Assembly: GCA_030248225.1 (NCBI GenBank)
Contig: JASANE010016403.1
Span: 1 to 64,000 of the forward strand
Direction of reading: 5' to 3'
Origin: Trileptium ribeirensis
Taxonomy: Eukaryota; Nematoda; Enoplea; Enoplida; Thoracostomopsidae
DNA length: 64,000 bases
A program made the translations under genes and the position numbers. Below, piece by piece: positions 1 through 12,044 of the stretch (position 1 is its first letter; each line of letters begins with the position of its first letter). Under the pieces are notes generated by a model. The model saw only the letters and a program-made list of their open reading frames with translations, was not told the origin of the DNA and did not search any database.

Positions 1-195
1 ATATAAACTGAGATTTCTGGTCGATCAGAAAGTCAGCCGCGATCGGAGATCTCAGAGTAAGTGTCGTTTATTGTCTAATTTATTTCTTAGCTTACAAGCC
101 ACACGGCACCTTGTTATCTAACACTGTACTAGCTAGGCAGTAGTTACATAAAGCTAAGACTTAGCGCTGATTCCGAGTTTAAGAAAAATTTGGGG

Positions 196-410
196 TCTAT
201 TGAGAGCAGACGGGCTGCTCCGAAAAATTTTCTATTGAGAGCACAGGGGTGCTCCATATACTAGTGGGTCTTTGAGAGCACACGGGGTGCTCCACATTTT
301 CTTTGGTTATTGAGAGCAGAGGGCTGCTCCGGAAAAATTTCTTCTTGAGAGCAGAGGGCTGCTCCAAAAATTTTCTATTGAGAGCACAGGGGTGCTCCGA
401 TAAATTTTAT
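196..410. repeat. Six tandem stem-loop units (about 35 bp each)
   Basis: Six consecutive units share the pattern TTGAGAGCA, a short loop, TGCTCC and then an A/T-rich spacer. The 6-bp arms lie at 204-209/215-220, 239-244/249-254, 276-281/287-292, 314-319/324-329, 349-354/359-364 and 382-387/392-397. Loops are AGGG or ACGGG. Units 1, 4 and 5 pair GAGCAG with CTGCTC; units 2, 3 and 6 pair GAGCAC with GTGCTC. The last base pair therefore switches on both sides together. This suggests selection on, or a copying mechanism that preserves, the stem. The function is unknown. The spacers are also similar, so this is not a CRISPR array. Confidence 0.85.
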
Positions 411-447
411 TGACTAGGTTGGGCTAAGCTTAAGTCAAAGCTTAGGC

Positions 448-530
448 CGGATCAGAGGATCCACCTTGAGGTTCATAAAGTTTGCTGCAGTATTAATATT
501 AATTTATTATTTGGATCTTCAGATCCACCT
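448..530. repeat. Two further hairpins with the same 3' tail
   Basis: At about 450-463 GGATC and GATCC flank the loop AGAG. At about 512-525 GGATCT and AGATCC flank TC. Both are followed by CACCTTG. A third small stem (TTTCTG/CAGAAA around GTCGAT) lies near 14-31, and the window opens with ATATAAA. Together with the array between them this looks like a serially structured leader or the edge of a repetitive element. No gene could be tied to it. Confidence 0.5.
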
Positions 531-616
531 TGTCAATTCAAACAATTCATTACCTTATTGCCGTACTACTATTTATTTTAGTGATATTAAGTTAGGTGCT
601 TATTATTTGTGTAGTA

Positions 617-668
617 AGTGAAGTCCTAGGTTCCGAGTGCTAACCATTACACAAGGCCATCGAGAAAC
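617..668 (-). repeat. tRNA-like fragment (D-arm and box A), probable SINE head
   Basis: On the minus strand the sequence contains GTGTAATGGTTAGCACTC, which matches the D-arm/box A of animal tRNAs of the glutamine type. The anticodon-side bases that follow are altered. No T-arm or box B follows before the A/T-rich sequence. It is a 5' fragment rather than a functional tRNA gene; a truncated tRNA-derived SINE is the likeliest reading. Confidence 0.5.
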
Positions 669-2210
669 ATTGAAAAGTTTTATACACATTAGGACTCGCT
701 TCGCTACAATATTATATATCTGGGAAGCAGGCTTTTTGAAGTACCAAAAGTAATCGCCCAACACAAGTGCATCTGGCTTTGTTTTTTGTTTACTACCACG
801 ATGCACCGGTGATAGGTGCTGTAGTACTGCGTTTAGTATTTAAGAAGAAATTTGTTAGAAAGCAAAAACAGATGTATTTTACTCGCTACTACAGCCTGAA
901 TATGGCATGTAATTGTAATTGCAATTGATACACGTTTCTAAACCGGTTTTGGCGCTTGAAATGATACAAACACGCAGTAGCCACTAGTGGAACAGGTACG
1001 TTTTTAGCTCCTATTTCAAGTTATATTAATTTTTTGTATTAGCGTGTAAACGCGTATCTACAAATGTTAGGGCAGTTCCCAGATTGAAGGTTCGGTGACA
1101 ATTACGAGATATTAATTCGACTGAATTAATTTTTCAGATGAAACTTTACATTATTGAAATTATTTTGACCGAAACATATGTCTGCTGCCAGTTTTCAATA
1201 TATTTATGAAGCCTGGAAGTTATTGCTTTTGAGTACCATAAATGGTGCTTCAGTGGATTATCCGCTATATCGCGAACCGCTATTGTAGTAGTCTAAATGC
1301 TATGTGAGATCATTATTATATTGATGTCGTTTGAATGATATTTTGTACGATATGCAGAAGGTATAATAGGACAATGTTGTGATGTCCATTATAGTTTATT
1401 TTGACACAGGAAATGGAATCAGCGATTTATATTAGATGTTTGTTGCATATGCCAAATAGATTTCATGCTCATGAGTTTAAATGACATTTTTTTTACTTTT
1501 AGATTGGTGAAATTCTCACCCTTCTCCCACTTTTTTCACTCTTTACGTCTAAAAGATATCAAAACTAATCTTATATAAATTGTCACTTCCACTTTTTGAA
1601 AACAATCTACACCCTTTATATATTTAATTGCAAAGTTTATCAAAGTCACATAATGTCAATTTCCCAACGTGATCCAGTAATAATGATAGTTTTCTAAAGT
1701 TGTACTTCACATTTTTATTCTTAATTACCAATTCTAATAAACTTAGTTGAAATACTGTTTGTGAGCATTATTTTCTTTCAAACAAGTCAGCCATGCTGTC
1801 GATATTGGTTTGACCGTTTTTTTCAAACATGTCATCGATAGTGGCATCGTTACAGAAATCCTGAAATCAAATAAATCATCAGAAGTATTACTAACAACGG
1901 TTCATGACGGGCATGATGCGCCGCTATGATATTAATCATGATGCTGTTTTAGCTGACATGACTCATCTATGTGCTGTTCATGTGAGTCTCCACAATTTTT
2001 TTGGAGGCGCGAGTGTACCATCTACTAGAAAAACCACTGAGATTTCATTACGGGACAAGAGAGATCTAAATTATCGGCTGTTGCTAGTGGACCTGTATCA
2101 TATTATCTAGTTGTTGTTCCTTGGAGGCTGCACCCTAAAGGACAATTTGATAACTAGCCTTTCAACGCTTGAGATAGTTTGCTTATCGTGCAATGTTGAC
2201 TATCTTAAAT
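669..2210. other. No gene recognised
   Basis: AT-rich sequence with only short, unconvincing reading frames. I see no domain, RNA gene or transposon end in it. Confidence 0.5.
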
Positions 2211-2278
2211 CCGCGCCGCGGATCGAACACCGATCGTATTGATGACAACGGCGTACGCAAACCACTGAGCTATCTGGG
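2211..2278 (-). repeat. tRNA-like block with box A and box B (SINE or tRNA pseudogene)
   Basis: On the minus strand TAGCTCAGTGG (box A) and GTGTTCGATCC (box B) are spaced as in a tRNA. However, the first seven bases do not pair with the 3' end, and the anticodon arm does not fold convincingly. Pol III promoter elements without a foldable acceptor or anticodon stem are typical of tRNA-derived SINE heads or tRNA pseudogenes. A similar start (AGATAGYT-AGTGG) occurs at 52261. Confidence 0.55.
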
Positions 2279-3086
2279 AGTTGTTGGTCGGTTCGTTAAG
2301 TAACCTCGCAAAGTTAGCGAATAACGCCCGCGCAAACGTACGCAACGCTACATAGTTAGTTTACACAATGCCGTGCAATATGCGCCAACTCCAATTGGCA
2401 GAGTTAGGCATGAAAGCGTTAATACGTTTAAATACTTTTGACGATATATCATCAAGTAAGTTTGTAGAGTAGGTTTAAAAGTGACCACCTTTTCGGATGA
2501 CTCACATCGTGTGGTTATTCACTCCTACCCTATCATGTCTAGTTTTCTCCTCTAAGGTGATGGTATAACGTTTTGTTGTTAAAGGTGCAATGATAAGGCT
2601 GCATCTGAGGCTAAGCCTAGCTTAGATTTAGCTCACAAATTAACGTCAGATTTTTGCCCTTAGTGTGCTAATGTCAAATTTCTCCTTTTCAACTTTTATT
2701 GGGGAGATACTTTGCAGGGCTCAAAATTTTATGCCATTGCTGCATAACATGCACTTTTAGCGCACAGACGGTAAAAATAGTTGCCCATCCACTGTGTTTC
2801 AATGATATATCATTATTTGAATTCCTACATTAATCTCTAATTAAATATATGGTTCAAAGCTGCGGCCATTGCTTCATATTTTTTCAATGCATTTACTATG
2901 GTACACGCATTCTGGGAATGGTTACGCTGTTTCTTACAATTTTGGCCTAGTTTGTTTAACATTACTGTGCTTATCTCCAATGAGACCTTTGGTTTTGTTT
3001 TTAAATACAGTTCCACTTAGCGCATGCCTGACCTATTAATTGATGCTAGTTTGTAGGCGAAGTTTTTAACAAAGTAACACTTTCTT
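2279..3086. other. No gene recognised; intron side of the next exon
   Basis: Lies downstream (minus strand) of the receptor-like exon and is probably intronic. No kinase or other exon could be recognised here. Confidence 0.4.
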
Positions 3087-3158
3087 TTAAAACAAAACTT
3101 TAGCGAATGAATCGTTCAGTGAGTGCACACTTTTCTCTACGAACGATGTCCAACTCAC

Positions 3159-3965
3159 CTCCTGACATATACATTGCTTTTCCTGCACGTGTTCGGTTGT
3201 TGTGGTTCCATCACTTTGTTTATTAACAGTACTTCGCGAATTTGATTTGCAATAAACTCCATTCACATCCGGTGTCACTTCGTCGGCTAATCCATTCGTC
3301 GCCGAAACACATCCTTTTTCTGTAGCAGCCCGATCTCGGACGGGTGGTAGTCCTCCTGAGGCATCATCAAATTGACTTACGGCTTCAATTTGTTTCGAGT
3401 AGCAACCTAGTCTAGTTTTACAGGTTCCATCGTCGCAACCGCCAGTCCGGCCAGTGCTACAAAGACATATGATCTCTTTTCCGGGGATTCCTGCTCGGTT
3501 TCCTAAAGCTCCAGCTCCGCCTCCGGCATTGCCCATTCGGGATAATGCACGATTGCGAATTTTGTCCATGATATCTTTGGGTGTTTTTATTGTGCAATTG
3601 TCGTCTAAAAGATCTTTGAACGGCGAGTCAAAATTTGAGCCAAACGGACTGCTTCCTCTATTCGCAAACATGTCCGACGAAAACGGATTGTCAAGGTCGA
3701 GTCCAGATCCTAGGTCACGCCTATCGGTTCTTGATGATAATAACCGCGAGCGAAGTGCATCGAAGCTTTTTTGAGCTCGTTCGAATAAACTTCGGGGTGA
3801 CATTTTAGTGCAGTTTGTGTCAAGACCATGCATTAGCTCACTGAGTGAGCTCGGACTTCGGGCAACCCTCGTAATAGTTCCTGCGGACGATAGTTTTGGT
3901 GCTTGTAAACCAATTAGACATATTGTGGCCAAATTGAGAATGATAAGTGTAAGGTTTTCAAACAT
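3159..3965 (-). CDS. First coding exon of a receptor-like protein with an activin/TGF-beta-receptor-like ectodomain
   Basis: An ATG at 3965 opens a frame of 269 codons. It begins with a hydrophobic signal-peptide-like stretch (about residues 5-25). A Ser/Arg/Asp-rich region of over 120 residues follows, then a cysteine cluster starting near residue 165: C-x-C-x7-C-x4-C-x5-C, GC, YCK and a final C-x-C. In order and spacing this resembles the three-finger ectodomain of type I TGF-beta/BMP receptors. The frame reaches GAG followed by GTGAGT at 3159/3158, a textbook donor in phase 0; reading on to a stop at 3087 would be intron translation. The closing Cys-Asn part of the fold, a transmembrane segment and a kinase would have to lie in later exons beyond the left edge. 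Observed: signal-like start, cysteines, donor. Inferred: receptor identity. A secreted cysteine-rich protein is the alternative. Confidence 0.6.
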
Positions 3966-6559
3966 TATAGATAAGAGTTTTCAAGCAGTTTATCACTACA
4001 ACAAAACCGTAAGATCGCTGATAAATCATTCTTTACTTCCTACTGAGAATTTGAAATAACATCATAAAGTGAGTCTCAATATTACTAATATGAGTTTGTA
4101 TAAACTCAGTACCTCAGCTTTGAAATGCAGTTCTGACTTTTCATATAGCACTTTGAAAGCTATACTTTAGCTACACAGTTAGCTATACTTTAGTGTCAAA
4201 CATGTTTAAAATTCGTCCTTCGTTATCAAGGAGCATGTAGGAAATTCAAGTCATAAATTGATGTACGTAAAGTACCCGCTGTCAATATTCAAGCCACGAT
4301 AATGACTTTGAAGTATATATGTGCAATGCTATTTAGCATACGTCTCACTCATCCGATACTTTGTTAAACTCTCCTTTGTGTTCATGACGATATTTAGCTC
4401 TGTTCCTCGTGATATATATTGGTATCTTGAGTGATAGTCCAAGTTATTGTTTGCATATTTATAGTGTTAAGATTTCCATAAGGTGAGCTACAAGCTAAAG
4501 CAATATTATCTAGCTATCTGCGTCGTCGCTGCAGGCTCATAGAATCAAAACCATACTAGGAATTTGGCAAACAGAACCAAAAAATCCAGCTGGTAGCGCT
4601 GCCATTTTCACTCTCTCTGCTTCCTGCATACTGCTGAGTTGCTTGGTTTATTAGTCACAACCAGTGAAAAGCAGAAAGTTGTGTGTGACACATTATCTCG
4701 TTGGCCTTAAATTAATATATTTATCCATAAGAGAAAATATAGGACCTACACTATCATTGTGACATGTCGTGGATCATGCCAAGACATGAACTCATGAGAA
4801 TTCCACGGTGGATATGTCCACTACCATCCTCCAAGTAAATGAACCTGGCATTGGATGCCTTGCTTGGACCATAAAGACACCAGTGATTTTACAATCATGC
4901 ACCATGAGTGTATACCTACAGAGATCCACCTGCAACAGCTAATAATTTCACATCAGTTCCGCACAAAAAGCAGCCCTCGCAAACTCAGGATACCGTCCCC
5001 ACGTTAACTAGAAGCTGCGGTCTCCGACCACCCCCCCCGGCCCCGCACTGCGCTATTGTTTCTTAACACCTGAACCAATTGCATTTCAGTGTTACTTGGA
5101 CAAAGAATCACATACTTTTAGGTTTATCGATATAACAATCCAATGATGTAAACTGCGAATGTCGTGTATAGTACTGCTAAATACAGGACAGCTACTTTGT
5201 TGTGCTAGCGTTCAAACACATATGTAATGTACATACAAAGTGGCAACTGCGTTGCACCCCCTAAAACGTGGTGTAGGTATGCTATATTAATGATCCACCA
5301 TGTCGAAATTTTGTCCGTCTATGCACAATAGTTACGACAGACACTACGGTGTGTGGTAGTCGCTGGTACACGCTATACAAGCAGTTGTCATACAAAGTAC
5401 AATATGATGTGGTATCTTCGACATCCGATATTTTAAGCTGTTTAAAAAAGTAGTAAAATTTTAAAATTGTATAAATGTGTTCGTAATATCCAGTCCCGTA
5501 TATACTATCGCTGATAGTGTTGCCTCAGGGTGACTGGACTTGCGATGCATTGCACCGTTGTAATCCAAAAACAGCAAATAATCTTTCATGGAGAATGTAT
5601 TCGTCACTAAGTGGTATTAGCTTGCATCCATGAGCATGACGGCATATATTCCAAAAGTCGACTGTGTTCTGGAAATAGGCATGATATTTTAAAACAGCGA
5701 TGGTCTACCATTTGTTAACGGTTTTAGGCAGCCTTTACGCCGTCAAGACAGGTAAAGATGGCGGGTCATTGTTTAACGTGAACGTTACACGTTGAGTTAT
5801 GTTAATTCTCAGAGAAACACAGCTAAACGCAGTCATCGGCAACTGCATTGCTTGTAGCATCACTAGCGTAGCTAGCAGTGTCCTAAAAGTATATAACTAA
5901 ATTAGTACCGATACATCGTGTTAAAATGTAATAAACTTTGAAAATTTTCATCGCATTACGAAACACATCAATAAACATGACATTTAACATACAACTGCTC
6001 AAACGAAATAAACAGGTTTGACATCACTAAAAATTTAAAGACGTCTATTTTCTTCTATTTTGATAAAAATTAAATTACATCCGGTTTCATAGTATAGATA
6101 GGTACTGGATATATATGTATTTTGCTTGTCTTTGTACATATTTCTCTCGATTACCTATATTTTTATACATCCCAGATATATAAAAATATATATAAACCAA
6201 TGGAGACGTTAAGCTCGTCTTGTAAACTTTAAATTAAAAAAAGAGTAGAAATTTTTTCACTTTCTTGTGGAAAGTCAAACTTATATAGCAAATAATTATT
6301 TTATATCATTTTATATTATTTTATATATATAGCATAACTCGATGACCCCGAGAATAATCAAAACCTAGAAAGACAGAATATTAAATATGCGTGAATTCAC
6401 TATACTTTACGTGCACCTGCGTTGTTCGTTCGTAAGACTCTCAAGACCAATTTCTAGGCTTAAAGAAAATTTAATGCCTTATCTACGAGGATGTCATGTG
6501 TGATACAGCAATAGGCATGTGGATATCGTTATGTTATAATTTAGTGTATTCTTCGCGTT
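3966..6559. other. No gene recognised
   Basis: AT-rich, non-coding in appearance, with a C-run near 5030-5042. The 5' flank of the receptor-like exon should be here, but I cannot point to a promoter. Confidence 0.4.
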
Positions 6560-7067
6560 TAGCTTGTTTTTTGGTGTTATTGTATTACGGATTTTTTGCG
6601 CGCTTCCGAAGCGCTGGCTCTTCCGGTTTCTGAGGATGCCGGTATGGATTCTGTCCTACGTTTGTTTATATCGAATTCTAAAACAGACCAGCTGCCCTTT
6701 GGTAATTGCGCCTACATTTCACGCGGACAACGTCTCTACTTTCCGGGCACAATTTTTGCTAAGTATTTATATCAGTTGGCGGAATCGTCTTCGCAGGGTA
6801 TGACCGATATCAATCTCATGTTCCCTAAATTATCTGGCACACGGATTTCGTATTTTTGGACTACGTATGATTGATTTTGCTAGCAGTTTTCTTCCGTTCT
6901 GTTTAAGTGGGGGTTCTTACGCCTCTGCTCTGGCGATCTCTGACGCTACCATTCAACGAGACGGTAAATAAAAATCAACATCCATGAAGGATGGTGACGT
7001 TTACCGTGATAGTAACGCGCTATTATCGGTCACTGCCGGTTTCGAAGAAGCTTTGTCGAAATCATGA
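6560..7067 (+). pseudogene. Tyrosine recombinase (Crypton/DIRS-like) relic
   Basis: The frame through 6596-6874 reads FLRASEALAL, the region holding the first catalytic Arg of tyrosine recombinases, and then SKTDQ, matching the beta-hairpin Lys. From 6900, shifted by one base, the frame reads SGGSYASALAISD, IQRDGK and, after an in-frame TAA, KDGDVYRDS. These match the H-x-x-R box (the motif normally HSLRSGG) and the segment carrying the last catalytic His/Trp and Tyr in the recombinases of animal Crypton/DIRS-type elements. The usual histidine and second arginine are lost in the SGG block. One frameshift (6875-6899), one stop and missing catalytic residues make it dead. The start of the domain is also missing. 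No flanking repeats were identified. Confidence 0.65.
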
Positions 7068-7289
7068 TACATTCGTTCTATTCCATACATTTGTCGTATA
7101 TTGTTTCATGCTTTGCTCGTAAGTCAAAATTATAGTTATTTGGGAACGGCGTGGAGAAATAAATGGTTTTACACTAAGCAATGGCAATCCTTAGGGTATT
7201 GCAGCAATTTACTAATACATATTTGTAGCATTAGTTATGATTAATTGCAGCATTAATCAGCTCAAGTATTTTACTAAACAAAACAAAAT

Positions 7290-7760
7290 ACAAATCAAAT
7301 ATAATTGAATTCGAGTGAAATGAGCGAGAGAAACGAAGTGGAACGAGAATTTTCAATTTTGGCTTTGGAGGGGGGCTGTGGAGGTCCTGTCTGCGTGTGT
7401 GTCTGTGTGTGTCTGTCGCACCTGGATCTCGATAACGGTTGGGCAGATTTTGATGCAACATAGCTCATTAGAACCGCAATGATCGATTTAGGTGCCAGAT
7501 TTTTGAATTTTTTGCTGTGGGAAAAGTTATGGGGCAAAATGACGTCATTTTGGTACATTTTCGGGCACCCCTCCAGTTTTTGCGACTTTTCTCAATAAGT
7601 ACACGAGATATCCGCAAATTAATAGGCCTATTCCATGTAGCTTTACCAGAGCTTTCCAATGATATATAACAAGTTTTTCAACTACTTTCTAATCTGGAGT
7701 CTATAACCTTATAGTTAGCGCCAAATTTCATATTTGGTGAAAAGTCGTGGGAAACGCACC
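7290..7760. repeat. Dispersed repeat copy with a TG/TC microsatellite core
   Basis: After a GTGTGTCTGTGTGT core (7386-7416), the sequence reads like a second locus at 19200-19560: a CTCGATAACGG/CTCGAGAACGC-type block, then GATTTTGATG/GATTTTCATG, CTCATTAGAACCG/CTCATTCGAACCG and TCGATTTA. The shared order of words at two distant loci indicates one repeat family. It shows no coding potential beyond chance. Confidence 0.55.
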
Positions 7761-10700
7761 TAAATGTGTGCTTATTGTTGGTTTTAGTGCCGGATATGAG
7801 GCTTTCTGGGCCAACAAGCTGATTGCGAGTGTCAAAAATATTGTGTGGCAAATATATTTCACACTTCTGCTTCATACTTGGTATAAAAATGAGATTTTTC
7901 TCAAGTGTCGGTTTGAATTCTTTAACGTTCTTTTCACGGTCAATTTAGAGTTTTATTGAATTATTAAATTGTTTTGATTGTTTTTGTACTCGTTGTATGA
8001 TGTTTTGTCTACTGCATACGTTGGCTATCAAAAGAGGTGGCCGTAACTATACCTCATCACTAACGGTTTATATAATGCTGCACCTGCGTACTGTGTGTAG
8101 GCTTTGTTTGTGTGTGCTTTTCACAACGGACTTCGGGGGATTGTTCTCACCACTCGAATTCTGGCTCGCAAGCGAGCTTCACTAGTATTATCTATAAAGC
8201 ATAACGACGATTTGAATTGCGTCGCTGAGCTCAGAGCTAATAGCAGGATGGTTGTAGCATATTGCTCGGCGATGGGGCTATGTAGCGATTTTTCATTGCA
8301 TCAGAACACCACCGACCGTGGAAGTTCTATTGGTTGATAAGGCACCCCACGCGATGCAGCAGCAGTTGCACCACCGGCTCGAGACGAATGGAAGGTGAAC
8401 CGTGTCAAAATTCTTACAATTCTAATAACATTCATAAAATCCCACCTGATAGCGTCCTATAACCGGGTTCATATGTAGCACTACCACCAACCAAAGATGG
8501 AAACAACTAAGCTTTCGAAGCGAGTGAACAACAATGTCTAATCAAGGCGGTATAATCTTGATAGATCGCCAGCGACACTGGTCCTGGCGCGCCTGCCGCG
8601 ATAACAAGGGAAGCTGCTCTGTTTTAGCACGCCTCAACTTTATAGACAGATACTGCCTATCAATACACGCAGATACAGCCTTTCACCTTAACAACAACAC
8701 TTCTGAAATAGACAATAACCCAAAAATAAATAACAACACAGCCGCATTCCTTTGGTGCGCCAGTGTGTCTGACATTCGCAAGTTGTCAACGATTCTATCC
8801 AAATATAACGTTGAAATAGGAGACGCATTGACTGACGGATTTGCGAACGGACGCTTCCATTCGTGTACGTCGAACGCTAAATTGTAGATAGCATTACAAG
8901 TTGGCGATTGTAAATCTGCAAGTTTGTGCACCCAGACTATGGCTCACCCAAAATAGCAATCGAAGGTGATAGTAATCTTACCCAACCATATAGCGCAAAA
9001 ATAATACAATTACAGAAGTTTCAGAGGGAAAAATGGCAGCGTACTTTGCTCGCACAAAGATCTTAATTTACTCAACGACCAAGATATAGCCGTACGTCTT
9101 CCCAAGTATAGAATGGACCAGAATATCTGCAACATCACCGACGGACTATCAGCAGCCCAACAAAACTCCGGAGCAAAAACTTCTTCACCTGTCTGTCGAA
9201 TTCTGAAACAAAACTCTAAAGACCAAGTCAGTATTGGTGGTACTGGAAAAACATGCCCTTAGCTGTTAAATGTTCTCCTTTCAATAAACCAACAAAGCGA
9301 AAACTTCTTATATACTACACTTCTCACAGCTAGCATAACAAATACTCTAACTGCGTCAAAATTATGCATTTCAATAATTACACTGTAGTTTTTATTGTTC
9401 CGGGTATGTGTTATTTTAATGCGTTATGCAGTATATCCTTCATTCCTTAATCCAGCTAAAATTTTTTATTCTGTTTATTTATATTTGATTAGTTCACGAT
9501 CTAAATGATAGGTCATTCCCCTATTCGGCTGTGAATTTCTCTTCTTTTTAAATTTAATATTAGTCAAATATCCTGCTCATTCCTGATATCTGGATTCAGC
9601 TAAATGTTTTTTCAGGCACATACGATTCAATTCCTCCGTCATACCCAGATCCGGCTCACATTTTCTACTCCGTTTATGTATTTTTGCCAACTATAGCTGT
9701 AAAAAACTTTAGTGTACAAAATTTGAGAAAAATATCGTTGCACCAAGGCCACATCTTTATAATATTACCGCAAAGATATCGTCGGTATCTGTGCCTTTTA
9801 CTGCTGTTGGTTACTTCCAAGCTGCAGGTTGTGACGCCGACGCTCCAAACGGATTCAAATTTGCTGAATTATATCTTGTGGCGGTTAGTATATTGCCAGA
9901 AATTATTATATAGCTCAACTATTCGTAAAATATACCAGGTTTTCGAAAAAGATACTATATATTATTGCGTTGACCGCACATTGAATCACACGTTTACATT
10001 TTAAGCACGTGAAGGATATATGAGCATTTTCAGATGCAATATCCAAATACGTCAAAATACGCCGCTAATATTAGAACTCAGGTAGTTTCCCTTTAAGTCG
10101 CTGACTAGAACGCTCCAATGAACATCGCTCTACGGACATTCGTTGAGAAGTTATGACATGTCAAATTCAGACCCGAGAGTGAGTGTTGGTCACTAATATC
10201 ACGATATGTTTATGTGTGGGCACTTATGAGTTAAACCACTCGCAAAGCTGCAACAGTGTAGTTAACGTCGCGTCGCTTACTGGTGTTTGTTGTCGCTTTT
10301 CGATTACTTTTGTTCAACGACAAAGAACACGTCTTTTCAGTTGACGGAACACAGATATTCGCACTCAAGAGGTTGGTCGCTTAGCCACTAAAAGGCCGAT
10401 GTCGCTGTTACGGAACTATAAAAGCTGATGAGATACATTTGATGAAGAAAATATCTTTGAGGCCGGCATTTCGGTTATACTGCTGCCGATTTCAACTGGT
10501 CACGACTGATTTTAATCTACAATCTGATATCAATATAGATTTACTAAGCAACGCGCTGGTTCTGGTAGACCGATTATTACGTCAGGAAAAATGCTTTTTG
10601 CAAATAGTTGTTCAAAGCAATGTAAGTTGTTTAAAATCATTTATCAGAAACAGCTATGATTGCTTTAGTTTTTATAATAGTTGCACCGTTTATCAGACCT

Positions 10701-12044
10701 TTATTAGCGACTAAGTATCAGTCAGATGTTTGCATATGATTCCGAATATTGCATCGAAAAACAACAAAAATAGTGTATATACTCTGTGCGATTGTATATT
10801 AGTGCTATTTGTGCATATTATTTACGGAATGACCATAACATTATAACACAGCATTTTCTGGCTCAGGCAATTATTTTATAATTTGTCGTTTCAATATAAC
10901 CGTTTGTTATATTCTGGAAAACTTATGTAATTGGGTTTTGCAGTTCGTTTTGTTCTCAACAAACGTTTTGTCGAAAGCATTTATAGTACTAACTACTTAC
11001 ACTTTAAAGTAGTTCAAGCAATATATACTAGGCAAGTAGTTATTTGTGTTTACATGAGTTATCGAATTTGTCGTAACAATAGGTTTGGGTCCTGCACGAT
11101 AGCATATTCGAAATCGTTTGAGGCTATTAAGTGATAAGTGGCGAAAAGTAGCTAATAAATAGCTAATCTGCCGAGCCTATAAAAGTTGATGATATCAAAG
11201 CCCTCGTATTCGCCAAATTCAATCCTGAGTATATGGTGACAATATTTACCAACATTTGCAACACTCTCCCGCACAGCGGCATTGTTTTTAAAACGTCATG
11301 ATTTTTCCTGATATATATTATATATTGCGTTCAAACGTCTAAAATTATAGTTTATACAGAAGCGCATTGTCCGGCGAATTCCCAACTACTGTGAAAACAG
11401 GACCAAACAAAATAAGCAAAAATGTTTTTACAACTTAATAGCAATGGTAAGAAAAACTACTATTTGCAAGGAGCTGGCTAGTATATGCTTCAAAACGATT
11501 GATAATAGCAAAGCCGTATCTAAACCGTCAGCATCACATATTTGCCTTGAATATTGCCAAAACTAGTAACAGGCTCAATCATACAACTATGTGTCTTGTG
11601 AACAATATTATTATATGATAATCTTCTCATCCCTAAGGCTGCGGAATTAATAATGCAAAATGGTGTATTTTAATGCTCTAAGGGAGAACGGTAGTTGGGA
11701 ATAATTACTTATAAAGCAAAATAGACTTCTATTTAATACACTGTAAATTTTATTCATTGAATAAAACTTAAAAATGGTTTACATTAAAACAATTCAGTTC
11801 TTAATTACATTAATATTTTGTTCAACGATGAGCAAACTGTGACACAAACGAATTTTTCTTTGTTAAGAACTGCCGACTGATCTATTTTCTAGCTAATGCA
11901 TTAATTATTCAATCTAACAAATTGAATAGTGCCACGTATGTGCAGTGGAACGGGTTTATAGTGAGTCCAAATGTAGTAAATATGATGTTACAGCGAAATG
12001 TTCCCAGCCAAATTATCTATAGTAAAGCAAATGTTGATAGTACA
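7761..12044. other. No gene supported
   Basis: Several short frames occur here; the longest is 117 codons at 8534, with another open on the opposite strand. None shows a recognisable domain. Around 9440-9680 a pyrimidine-rich motif (ATCCAGCTAAAATTTTTTA-like) recurs about three times in degenerate form. The rest is AT-rich. Confidence 0.4.

Noticed and set aside
196..410. CRISPR-like array
   Set aside because: Repeats and spacers are similar to each other, the unit is a hairpin, and the genome is eukaryotic. This is a tandem stem-loop array.
8534..8887. 117-codon ATG frame
   Set aside because: No recognisable motif, a competing frame on the other strand, and no splice or context support.
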